Shown here: piece by piece, positions 1-6,116 of the stretch
Layout: every line of letters begins with the position of its first letter
How positions within the stretch are numbered: the first letter of the stretch is position 1
Assembly (NCBI GenBank): GCA_011526395.1
Contig: WTHW01000064.1
Coordinates: 1-10,760 of the forward strand
Direction of reading: 5' to 3'
From: Alphaproteobacteria bacterium
GTDB lineage: Bacteria; Pseudomonadota; Alphaproteobacteria; Puniceispirillales; Puniceispirillaceae
DNA: 10,760 nt
Position numbers and translations under genes: made by a program
The notes under the pieces: generated by a model
What the model was told of the DNA's origin: nothing
What the model saw: the letters and a program-made list of their open reading frames with translations, nothing else
Databases searched by the model: none

Positions 1-598
1 ACATTGATTTGATACGCTGTGTATCATAGGCGGTAAGACCAGCAAATAAGAACACGCCAACGATTGAAATCAAAAATTCCATTTGAGTTGAGCCGATGAA
101 AATATTGGCAATCGATGCCAATAACAATCCAACAACACCAATCATTAGGAATGAGCCTAACGCTGATAAATTACGCTTTGTTGTGTAGCCATAAATAGAT
201 AGGCCTGCAAAAGCACCAGCGGTAATAAAGAATGCGCGTGCAACAGATGAGCCTGTATAGGCTAGCAATATTGTTGAAAGCGAAATACCCATAATGGCGG
301 CATAGGCATAAAACAAGTTGCGCGCTTTTGGCGCAGACATCTTATTAATTCTGACGCTGAGCCATAGCACCATACCAATCGGCGCGAACATGATGACATA
401 TGCCAAAGGTGATCCGAAAAGTAGTTGACCAACACCTGGCACTGATAAAACCGCCCATTTTGTCGCGAAAGCTGCAAAACCAGTAAGCGCTAAAGCTGTT
501 GTCATATGGTTATAAACACCAAGCATATAAGCACGAAGACCAACATCAATCGATGCTGCCTGCGCTGCACTGGCATTCATGAAACGATTATCTTGCAT
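1..598 (-). CDS. Bax inhibitor-1 / YccA-YbhL family membrane protein (partial, C-terminus beyond left edge)
   Basis: Reading the minus strand from the ATG at 598 gives 199 codons with no stop before the left edge. The protein begins MQDNRFMNASAAQ and is very hydrophobic after about residue 25. An early segment, VYNHMTTALALTGFAAFAT, is typical of the N-terminal part of BI-1 (UPF0005) proteins. The last visible residues contain GLTAYDTQRIK, the well-conserved family motif near the sixth membrane segment, so roughly the last 40 residues are missing. Family members are inner-membrane proteins with about seven membrane spans. Some act as pH-sensitive calcium leak channels, and E. coli YccA modulates the FtsH protease; the substrate here cannot be told. 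The start is supported by an AGGAG ribosome binding site 9 bases upstream. The gene follows rlmN in the same direction after a 110-base gap, so it may have its own promoter. Confidence 0.9.
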   Translation of the reverse strand, partial: MQDNRFMNASAAQAASIDVGLRAYMLGVYNHMTTALALTGFAAFATKWAVLSVPGVGQLLFGSPLAYVIMFAPIGMVLWLSVRINKMSAPKARNLFYAYAAIMGISLSTILLAYTGSSVARAFFITAGAFAGLSIYGYTTKRNLSALGSFLMIGVVGLLLASIANIFIGSTQMEFLISIVGVFLFAGLTAYDTQRIKSM

Positions 599-607
599 TT
601 TGATTGT

Positions 608-612
608 CTCCT
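608..612 (-). promoter_or_regulatory. Ribosome binding site of the BI-1 family gene
   Basis: AGGAG on the minus strand, 9 bases before the ATG at 598. It is a near-consensus Shine-Dalgarno sequence and fixes the start of a gene that is incomplete at its other end. Confidence 0.7.
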
Positions 613-642
613 GACAAATTATTGCACATTTCAGATGCTTTC

Positions 643-671
643 AATGTAATCACCAAATGTGACATTTTCAA
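643..671 (-). promoter_or_regulatory. Possible sigma-70 type promoter of the BI-1 family gene
   Basis: On the minus strand TTGAAA (666-671) and TACATT (643-648) are separated by 17 bases, in the gap between rlmN and the BI-1 gene. This matches 5/6 and 4/6 of the sigma-70 consensus. A second overlapping candidate lies closer to the gene (TTGAAA, 17 bases, TAATTT). AT-rich DNA gives such matches by chance, so this is a suggestion only. No intrinsic terminator for rlmN was seen in the gap, so read-through from rlmN is also possible. Confidence 0.3.
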
Positions 672-708
672 GACAAACTTCAGGGCGAAGAGATTGCCTT
701 GAAGTCAG

Positions 709-1860
709 TTATTTTGCGGCCTGTTGAAGCGCTGCCATTTGTGATTTTCGTAAACGCACAGACTCACTTTTCAACTGACCACAAGCTGCTAGGATATCTT
801 GACCGCGTGGCTTGCGAACAGGGCTGGCGTAACCAGCTTTCATAACAATCTTGGCAAAAGCATCTATCGCTTCATCAGAAGAGCATTCATAATCACTCCC
901 CGGCCATTTATTAAAGGGAATTAAGTTAATTTTGGACGGGATCCCTTTAATCAATTTCACAAGCCTGCGCGCATCTTCTGGTGAGTCATTGACCCCCTTA
1001 ATCATCACATATTCCCATGTCACACGCCTTGCATTAGACAAAACGGGATAGCGGCGCACGCAATCAATGAGTGTTTTCAGATCATATTTGCGATTAATTG
1101 GCACTAACTCATTGCGCAATTCGTCATGAACAGCATGCAAAGAAATCGCAAGGTTAACGCCTAGTTCGTCACCGCATTTTTCAATCTCAGGCACAATCCC
1201 TGATGTTGATAATGTCACACGGCGTTTCGAGAGGCCTAGCCCCTCGCCCCACATAATCAAAGAGAGCGCCTTTTTAACAGACTCATAATTATAAAGAGGC
1301 TCGCCCATTCCCATCAGCACGATATTTGTTAATCGTCTTTCCTCTTTACCAGCAGGCCAATCACCTAATTCATCCATTGCCAGCAAAACTTGGCCCGTGA
1401 TTTCAGCAGCTGTTAAATTGCGCACAAGGCGCTGTGTGCCTGTATGACAAAATGAGCAGGTCAAAGTGCATCCAATCTGACTGGAGATACATAAAGTGCC
1501 TCTGTCATCTTCGGGGATGTAAACCATTTCAGCTTCTTGGCCATCATCGCATCTGATAAGCCATTTGATGGTGCCATCTTTTGATGTTTGACGGTTTGTG
1601 ATCATTGGCCGGTCAGCCTGACAAACAGCAGACAGCTTATCTCGTGCGTCTTTCCCAAGTTCAGTCATATCACCAAAATCGGTTTGACCATGACGCCAAA
1701 CACGTCGCCATAATTGTCGCGCGCGAAAGCGTGGCAAGCCTTGCGAGGTTACTATCTCTTCAACTTCTTCAAGATTTAGGCCAAGTAAACTTTGGCGCGA
1801 AAACGCTGTTTCGTCTGCTGTTGGAGAATCTTGAAGTGTTGTTTGTGATGCTACTTGCAT
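709..1860 (-). CDS. rlmN: Dual-specificity 23S rRNA / tRNA adenine-C2 methyltransferase RlmN
   Basis: A radical-SAM enzyme that adds a methyl group to C2 of A2503 in 23S rRNA and of A37 in a subset of tRNAs, using a ping-pong mechanism through a methylated cysteine. The 383-residue length is normal. The iron-sulfur motif CX3CX2C is C131, C135 and C138 (GCTLTCSFCHTG). The two mechanistic cysteines are visible: C124 in TLCISSQIG, equivalent to E. coli C118, and C360 in DILAACGQL, equivalent to E. coli C355. The SAM-binding GMGEPL lies at 184-189, and STSG and NLAISLHA at about 218-243. An N-terminal helical RNA-binding domain occupies roughly residues 25-100. The ATG lies inside the last codons of the upstream ialB-like gene (ATGCAAGTAG, 10-base overlap), so translation is probably coupled. 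No strong ribosome binding site is seen. The ialB-rlmN adjacency is, to my knowledge, common in alphaproteobacteria. Confidence 0.97.
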   Translation of the reverse strand: MQVASQTTLQDSPTADETAFSRQSLLGLNLEEVEEIVTSQGLPRFRARQLWRRVWRHGQTDFGDMTELGKDARDKLSAVCQADRPMITNRQTSKDGTIKWLIRCDDGQEAEMVYIPEDDRGTLCISSQIGCTLTCSFCHTGTQRLVRNLTAAEITGQVLLAMDELGDWPAGKEERRLTNIVLMGMGEPLYNYESVKKALSLIMWGEGLGLSKRRVTLSTSGIVPEIEKCGDELGVNLAISLHAVHDELRNELVPINRKYDLKTLIDCVRRYPVLSNARRVTWEYVMIKGVNDSPEDARRLVKLIKGIPSKINLIPFNKWPGSDYECSSDEAIDAFAKIVMKAGYASPVRKPRGQDILAACGQLKSESVRLRKSQMAALQQAAK

Positions 1861-2423
1861 AATTTATCCAAAAGCGCCTTTGCTTTGGTAAAGCCAGATA
1901 AAGAATATTCATCAATGGTCTTGTTACCACGGCTAGAGATACCTGTCACCACAAGCTTATTGCCACGTTTCATGCGCGTAACAAGCGTCGTATCATCTGC
2001 TTCATTGAATGAGTAAGCGCGATTATCTTGCGTGAATAACACAGTCTCATTGCCATCAATGTTAAATGTAACATCGCTTTGTTTCTGGTACTTATAACCA
2101 GCTAACACAGACACCACATTACGATCTGATTTCCCAAAATGCGTAACGAACACGCGTGTTTCGCCTCGGTTATTGCGATCATAATCACCGCGCAACTTCT
2201 TTGGCACAGATGACATATAGCAAAGACGCTCAGCCCCGCTATCATCGCGATAGACTGACCAATCTTTGAAATTGTCCATTTCAACAACTTTTGCTGTTGC
2301 TGGCTGCCAAGCCAGACAGAAGAAAAGCCCCAAAGCCAATAGAGATAAACGCATTTTTGTTGCGCCAACTGAGTGTGACACTTCTAAATTCAACATTTTG
2401 GAAGATGTGGTGTTAGCGTGCAT
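1851..2423 (-). CDS. IalB-family (invasion-associated locus B) secreted protein
   Basis: A 190-residue predicted periplasmic protein of the IalB family (COG5342). The family is named after Bartonella IalB but is widespread in non-pathogenic alphaproteobacteria, where its role is unknown. A signal peptide runs from about M24 (MRLSLLALGLFFCLAWQ) to a likely cleavage after ATA at about residue 44. The mature part shows the family pattern: FKDWSVYRDDSG (52-63), LCYMSSVPK (67-75), a central NVVSVLAGY, then RGNKLVVTGISSRG and EYSLSGF near the end. Two cysteines, C68 and C189, could form a disulfide in the periplasm. The start is uncertain. ATG 2423 has an AAGGA 8 bases upstream and is used here. 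ATG 2354 gives a cleaner signal peptide but has no visible ribosome binding site. The frame stays open to 2465. The gene overlaps the rlmN start by 10 bases and is likely co-transcribed with it. Confidence 0.85.
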   Translation of the reverse strand: MHANTTSSKMLNLEVSHSVGATKMRLSLLALGLFFCLAWQPATAKVVEMDNFKDWSVYRDDSGAERLCYMSSVPKKLRGDYDRNNRGETRVFVTHFGKSDRNVVSVLAGYKYQKQSDVTFNIDGNETVLFTQDNRAYSFNEADDTTLVTRMKRGNKLVVTGISSRGNKTIDEYSLSGFTKAKALLDKLCK

Positions 2424-2465
2424 GCTAGTCATCCTTATATTTTGACACTTTTTATGGCTATTCAT

Positions 2466-2733
2466 GCCTTAGACAGGCTCTTATCTCGAGTTTTGTTTTA
2501 CCAAAGTGATTAGATATTTGCAAAAAGATATGGTGAAATTTAGTACTGCGAAGCTAGAGCGCTTTTACAACGCCTTTTCCAGCATGCAAAAAAACTCCCG
2601 ATTTATGAATCAATTTTGCATTAGATTTTTGAGAATAGCCTCAACAGACGCTATTTTAAGATGTGATGTGAAGGATTGTTATGGTTTGCGACGTAAAAAC
2701 TATCAAACCATTTCAACGAGTTGGATTGAATTA
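2466..2733. other. AT-rich divergent region between ialB-like gene and ECF sigma gene
   Basis: This 268-base stretch separates the minus-strand ialB-like gene from the plus-strand sigma factor gene. It is open in the sigma factor frame from 2506, but the translation (rich in K, N, F and I, with scattered cysteines) resembles no part of a sigma factor, so it is read here as a regulatory region. It holds one plausible plus-strand sigma-70 promoter, listed separately. No convincing promoter was found for the ialB-like gene. No RNA gene was recognised. Confidence 0.5.
2629..2657 (+). promoter_or_regulatory. Possible promoter of the ECF sigma / anti-sigma pair, with an inverted repeat in the spacer
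   Basis: TTGAGA (2629-2634) and TATTTT (2652-2657) are 17 bases apart, matching 5/6 and 4/6 of the sigma-70 consensus, about 77 bases before the ATG at 2734. A 6-base inverted repeat, AATAGC (2634-2639) and GCTATT (2650-2655), fills the space between the two boxes and could be an operator. I did not find the TGATCC-type -35 box described for Rhodobacter RpoE at a suitable place, so autoregulation is not supported by sight. Confidence 0.3.
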
Positions 2734-3384
2734 ATGGAAAACATTTCCAATATGCGGAAAATTGATCTTGTAACAAGCTCTGTGCCGGCGTTTAATACAA
2801 CTATGGGAACTGGCATTGTAAATGATAATGTCAGCAGCCGTTCAGAGTTGGATGAGCTGTTGACACGCGTTGGTCGTTATAAAGACAAAACGGCCTTTGC
2901 GACTCTATTTTCTTATTTTGCACCGCGTATCAAATCATTTTTATTGCGTCTTGGCACTGATATGTCCACAGCTGAGGAACTATCGCAAGAAGCCATGATT
3001 ATGGTTTGGCGCAGAGCCGAAACTTTCGACCCTTCTCAAGCGGGTGCGAGTACGTGGATTTTCACAATCGCACGTAACAAGCGTATTGACAGACTTCGCA
3101 AAGATGGCAGACCACTGCCTGATATGCTAGATCCTGCCATGATGCCTGAGCAGCCAGAGACAGGTCTTGATGCGGTAAATCGCAACGAAGAAGAAGATAA
3201 ATTACGTCAAGCAATGAAAAAATTGCCTGAAGAGCAAGCCAAAATGATCTTTGCTGCGTATTACGAAGAAAAGTCACATCGAGAAATAGCCGAAGAGAGT
3301 GGTTTGCCACTTGGCACTGTGAAATCTCGTATAAGACTGGCGCTGACAAGATTGCGCGCCAATTTGGATGAAGTTGAAAGGTAG
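2734..3384 (+). CDS. ECF sigma factor, RpoE/ECF11-like (ChrR-partnered)
   Basis: An RNA polymerase sigma factor of the extracytoplasmic-function class with two domains. Counting from ATG 2734 (216 residues), region 2 covers about residues 45-125 (FATLFSYFAPRIKSFLLRLG, AEELSQEAMIMVWRRA, then WIFTIARNKRIDRLRK). Region 4 covers about 160-212 (LPEEQAKMIFAAYYEEKSH, then the helix-turn-helix EIAEESGLPLGTVKSRIRLA). It resembles Rhodobacter RpoE, which drives the response to singlet oxygen. The next gene is a ChrR-like anti-sigma factor starting at or just after this stop, which supports assignment to the ECF11 group. The start is uncertain: the frame is open from 2506, but most ECF factors have about 170-200 residues. 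ATG 2734, 2752 or 2803 all keep region 2 intact, and none has a strong ribosome binding site. The inducing signal is inferred from relatives, not visible here. Confidence 0.9.
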   Translation: MENISNMRKIDLVTSSVPAFNTTMGTGIVNDNVSSRSELDELLTRVGRYKDKTAFATLFSYFAPRIKSFLLRLGTDMSTAEELSQEAMIMVWRRAETFDPSQAGASTWIFTIARNKRIDRLRKDGRPLPDMLDPAMMPEQPETGLDAVNRNEEEDKLRQAMKKLPEEQAKMIFAAYYEEKSHREIAEESGLPLGTVKSRIRLALTRLRANLDEVER

Positions 3385-3395
3385 TGCTGGTTTCC

Positions 3396-4115
3396 ATGAA
3401 CGAGCAGAATAAAAAACAAAATATGAAAAAGGACGAGGTGATTTCAGCACTTTTGCTTGATTATGCCACAGGCGCACTCGACCGGCCCCTAGAAATACTT
3501 GTTGAGACTCATATCAGCCTGAACAAAGAAAGTGCGCGGCAATTGCGCATGTTGCTTCAGCTGGGCGGTGTGCTCTTGGAAGAATGCGAACCTGTGTCTT
3601 TATCTGAAGGCGCGCTAGATGCTGTGATGGCTGAAATTGAGACAATCGAAGCGACAAAAGATCAGGCAGCCTCAAACCCTGAACAAGATAACATCCTATC
3701 ATTCCCGCAATCTGCAAAAGCGGATGTATCGGTAGACCACTTACCGCGCCCATTATCAGATTATATCCCTGATTTAGCGTGTGATAAAAGCTGGCGTCGT
3801 ATCTCTAAGGGCTTAAGCCAGTGCCGCATTAAGTTTAATGGCACCGAAGTTGAAGCAAATATCTATCGGATCGCACCAGGCACTGCCATCCCTGTGCATT
3901 CACATGAAGGCACTGAAGTCACATTAGTACTTGCTGGCGGCTTTACTGATGAGACGGGCGCTTTTGGCCCAGGTGATATTGCGATTCAGGAAACGGGCGC
4001 AACACACCAGCCTATCGCAGATGATGATGGTGAATGTATCGTATTCGCAATTAACGAAGGTAATATTCGTCTTGCTAGCCCTATCGGCCGCGTCCTAAGC
4101 TATCTTGTGAATTAA
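3396..4115 (+). CDS. ChrR-like cupin anti-sigma factor with degenerate zinc anti-sigma motif
   Basis: The probable negative regulator of the preceding ECF sigma factor (239 residues). Domain 1 (about 11-65) is an anti-sigma domain, with VISALLLDYATGAL matching the first ChrR helix. Domain 2 (about 120-235) is a ChrR-type cupin. In Rhodobacter ChrR, zinc in domain 1 is held by H6, H31, C35 and C38, and in domain 2 by H141, H143, E147 and H177. Here the cupin set is complete: H168, H170, E174 (VHSHEGTE) and H204 (ATHQP), with identical spacing. Domain 1 keeps only H39; the cysteine positions are N43 and S46 (HISLNKES), and the N-terminal histidine position is about E14. Zinc binding by domain 1 is therefore doubtful. 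A GTG start at 3384 would overlap the sigma stop by one base (TAGTG); ATG 3396 is used here. The gene is surely co-transcribed with the sigma factor. Confidence 0.88.
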   Translation: MNEQNKKQNMKKDEVISALLLDYATGALDRPLEILVETHISLNKESARQLRMLLQLGGVLLEECEPVSLSEGALDAVMAEIETIEATKDQAASNPEQDNILSFPQSAKADVSVDHLPRPLSDYIPDLACDKSWRRISKGLSQCRIKFNGTEVEANIYRIAPGTAIPVHSHEGTEVTLVLAGGFTDETGAFGPGDIAIQETGATHQPIADDDGECIVFAINEGNIRLASPIGRVLSYLVN

Positions 4116-4591
4116 AACGTCAATAGCGTGAAATTAGCGCTTAGTGATAGACAAGCCATTACTGTTAATATCACACGCAGCTGGCGCATATATGCTGGCC
4201 ATAAGCCTATTTTAATGGCGCGCAAATCAACCAAAAGACAGATAATAAAAGAGATAATTAATAGGCCTGTTCCAAGCAAGACCGGCGCTATTAAAGCAGC
4301 CCATCCTAGCAAAGCTGGCATAATGGACCAGATGAAGTAATTTGCTTTTGGCTGAGTGGCATTTAGCATCACCCCCCAATGAAGCGCGCCAATAAATGAT
4401 AATATGATTGCGCCATAACCAACAAGCAATGACGGTGCTGGCGCCAGTGGCAACCTAATCCCTAGCACAACGGCACCTGCTAAAAACAAAAAGGGAAGCA
4501 AGCCGCCATATCCAAGCATGCGAGCTGCTATAATGGCATTTGTTGATACAGTCTCTTCAGATGCAGATGCTGTTACCTCACGCTTTTCCAT
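4112..4591 (-). CDS. DUF3429 family integral membrane protein
   Basis: A 159-residue hydrophobic protein of the DUF3429 family, whose function is unknown. A polar N-terminal tail (1-25, MEKREVTASASEE) precedes about five membrane segments at roughly 27-46, 54-76, 86-104, 106-123 and 137-155. Family marks are MLGYGGLLPFLFLA, the ILSFIGALHWG motif (63-73), IWSIMPALLGW (88-98) and a WPAYMRQLRV element before the last segment. The ATG lies 2 bases after the tesA stop (TAGATATG). Its ribosome binding site, AGGAAG 8 bases upstream, sits within the last codons of tesA, so the two genes form an operon. The stop codon shares the bases TTAA with the stop of the convergent anti-sigma gene. Linkage to tesA suggests an envelope or lipid role, but that is inference only. 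Confidence 0.85.
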   Translation of the reverse strand: MEKREVTASASEETVSTNAIIAARMLGYGGLLPFLFLAGAVVLGIRLPLAPAPSLLVGYGAIILSFIGALHWGVMLNATQPKANYFIWSIMPALLGWAALIAPVLLGTGLLIISFIICLLVDLRAIKIGLWPAYMRQLRVILTVMACLSLSANFTLLTF

Positions 4592-4593
4592 AT

Positions 4594-5253
4594 CTACATC
4601 TTCCTTTCAATCAACGCTTGTACAAATGGCATAAGGCCATCAACCATAATGGCAATACCTTCACCGTTAGGATGCAGGCCATCTGGCAAATTCAAATTTG
4701 GATCAAGAGCCACACCTTCTAGAAAAAATGGGTAGAAGATAACATCAAAATCATCTGCCAATGTAGGATATATAGCATCAAATTCTTGCGTGTAACGCGC
4801 ACCCATATTTGATGGCGCCAACATGCCAGCAAGCAAAGTTGGCTTACCAGCATCTTGCAATTTTGATAGAATATTTTTTAAATTCTCCATGCTTTCAGAT
4901 GGCTCAAGACCGCGAAGCATATCATTGCCGCCAAGCGCCACCATCACCACATCAGGGTTATCTGCGAGGGCCCAATCAAGCCTTGCTAGACCGCCTCTTG
5001 TTGTATCGCCAGATACGCCGGCATTGATAACGAGAATTTTATCGTCGCCATATAATTTATCCAACTGCGCTTGCAACTGCGCGGTCAAACCTTCGCTAGG
5101 GCCAAGCCCATAACCAGCTGTTAGCGAGTCCCCTAGAGCCAGTATTTTTATCGGCTCGGCCTTGGCGGTATTAAGGCCAGCAAAGACCAATACTACAAGC
5201 GCATAAATTATGAACTGACGATAAAGATTACGCGTAATAGATAGAGCTTGCAT
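4594..5253 (-). CDS. tesA: Periplasmic SGNH-family lysophospholipase / thioesterase / arylesterase TesA
   Basis: A periplasmic GDSL/SGNH hydrolase that cleaves thioesters, lysophospholipids and aryl esters. Counted from ATG 5253 (219 residues), a signal peptide occupies about 1-32 (YALVVLVFAGLNTAKA). All SGNH blocks are intact: GDSLTAGYG with nucleophile S43, AGVSGDTTRGG with oxyanion G82, GGND with N110, and DGLHPN with D191 and H194. The length is normal for the family. A GTG start at 5268 would add five residues (MKPIS); neither start has a strong ribosome binding site, and ATG is preferred. The gene is divergent from ybbA-ybbP, as in E. coli, where YbbA-YbbP forms an ABC transporter thought to lift hydrophobic substrates from the inner membrane for TesA to hydrolyse. 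The DUF3429 gene follows 2 bases downstream. Confidence 0.93.
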   Translation of the reverse strand: MQALSITRNLYRQFIIYALVVLVFAGLNTAKAEPIKILALGDSLTAGYGLGPSEGLTAQLQAQLDKLYGDDKILVINAGVSGDTTRGGLARLDWALADNPDVVMVALGGNDMLRGLEPSESMENLKNILSKLQDAGKPTLLAGMLAPSNMGARYTQEFDAIYPTLADDFDVIFYPFFLEGVALDPNLNLPDGLHPNGEGIAIMVDGLMPFVQALIERKM

Positions 5254-5268
5254 CGATATTGGTTTCAC

Positions 5269-5399
5269 TTTTATTAAATAGACCGTTTCTGGTATGAATA
5301 CGTTGATTTTCCATCATAGATCTGATGTAAGTCGCCGTGATTTGATTTGCAAGCATATCAGGCAAAACATAAGACATTCTAACTGGATAGATAATTGAA
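5269..5399. promoter_or_regulatory. Shared divergent promoter region of tesA and ybbA
   Basis: This 131-base gap lies between two divergent start codons, so it must hold promoters for both operons. Weak sigma-70-like pairs with 17-base spacers occur on both strands: TTGCAA / TAAGAC on the plus strand, and TTGCAA / TACATC on the minus strand. Neither is strong enough to call alone. No clear operator palindrome was seen. Confidence 0.45.
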
Positions 5400-6116
5400 A
5401 TGACTTCGCCATCTAACAGCCAAAACACAACGACATCTGATGTCATTACACTTGATAATTTACAGCTACAACTTGGCGCCAAAAGCCATATGACTGATAT
5501 TCTGAAGAATATATCAGTCTCTGTGCCAGCAGGGCAACATGTCGCCATATTGGGCCCGTCAGGTGCTGGTAAAACGAGCTTGCTGATGATTATGGCAGGA
5601 TTGGAGCAAGCAACGGGTGGCACTGTCACATTAGCTGGTCATGATATCACCACAATGAAAGAAGATGAATTGGCCGCGCTTCGGCGAGATAATGTTGGCA
5701 TTATTTTTCAAGCGTTTCGCCTCATCCCTTCGATGACGGCGCTTCAGAATGTTGCTGTGCCTATGGAACTCGCTGGCAATTCAAATGCGCAAGATATTGC
5801 AGCACAAGCATTGGAAAAGGTGGGGCTTGGGCATCGTCTAAATCACTTACCTGACCAGTTATCTGGCGGCGAGCAACAGCGTGTCGCGATTGCCAGAGCT
5901 ATTGCGCCAAAGCCACGCATTTTACTTGCAGATGAGCCAACAGGTAATCTTGATTCCAAAACAGGCGCTCTTGTAATTGAAACCTTATTTGAGGCCACAA
6001 AATCAGTTGGTGCCGCTCTTATTCTTATCACACATGATGTATCTTTGGCTGACCAGTGCGAGCGCGTTCTTACCATTGAAGATGGCAAGCTTGTGAGTGA
6101 TGAGGTGTGCGCATGA
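5400..6116 (+). CDS. ybbA: ABC transporter ATP-binding protein YbbA (type VII / LolD-MacB-like)
   Basis: The cytoplasmic ATPase of a type VII ABC transporter (238 residues). All nucleotide-binding motifs are intact: Walker A GPSGAGKT (52-59), Q-loop Q104 in IIFQAFRLIPSMTALQNV, signature LSGGE (154-158), Walker B ILLADEP with catalytic E179, D-loop NLD (183-185) and H-loop H212. The sequence after the Q-loop, and the lack of extra C-terminal domains, match the LolD/MacB/YbbA group, which use ATP for mechanotransmission or lipid extraction rather than classical transport. The ATG at 5400 follows a weak GGA-containing site. The gene overlaps its permease partner by ATGA and is divergent from tesA, which makes YbbA more likely than LolD or FtsE. 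Its probable job is to power extraction of hydrophobic esters towards TesA. Confidence 0.93.
   Translation: MTSPSNSQNTTTSDVITLDNLQLQLGAKSHMTDILKNISVSVPAGQHVAILGPSGAGKTSLLMIMAGLEQATGGTVTLAGHDITTMKEDELAALRRDNVGIIFQAFRLIPSMTALQNVAVPMELAGNSNAQDIAAQALEKVGLGHRLNHLPDQLSGGEQQRVAIARAIAPKPRILLADEPTGNLDSKTGALVIETLFEATKSVGAALILITHDVSLADQCERVLTIEDGKLVSDEVCA

Noticed and set aside
1605..1862. Plus-strand open frame of 85 codons opposite the 5' part of rlmN
   Set aside because: It is antisense to the well-conserved rlmN, has no ribosome binding site and no recognisable domain.
3062..3397. Minus-strand open frame of 111 codons opposite the sigma factor
   Set aside because: It is a mirror of region 2-4 codons; the sigma protein on the other strand is clearly the conserved one.
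5228..5629. Minus-strand open frame of 133 codons spanning the tesA-ybbA gap
   Set aside because: It overlaps both the tesA N-terminus and the ybbA Walker A region, and its sequence fits no family.
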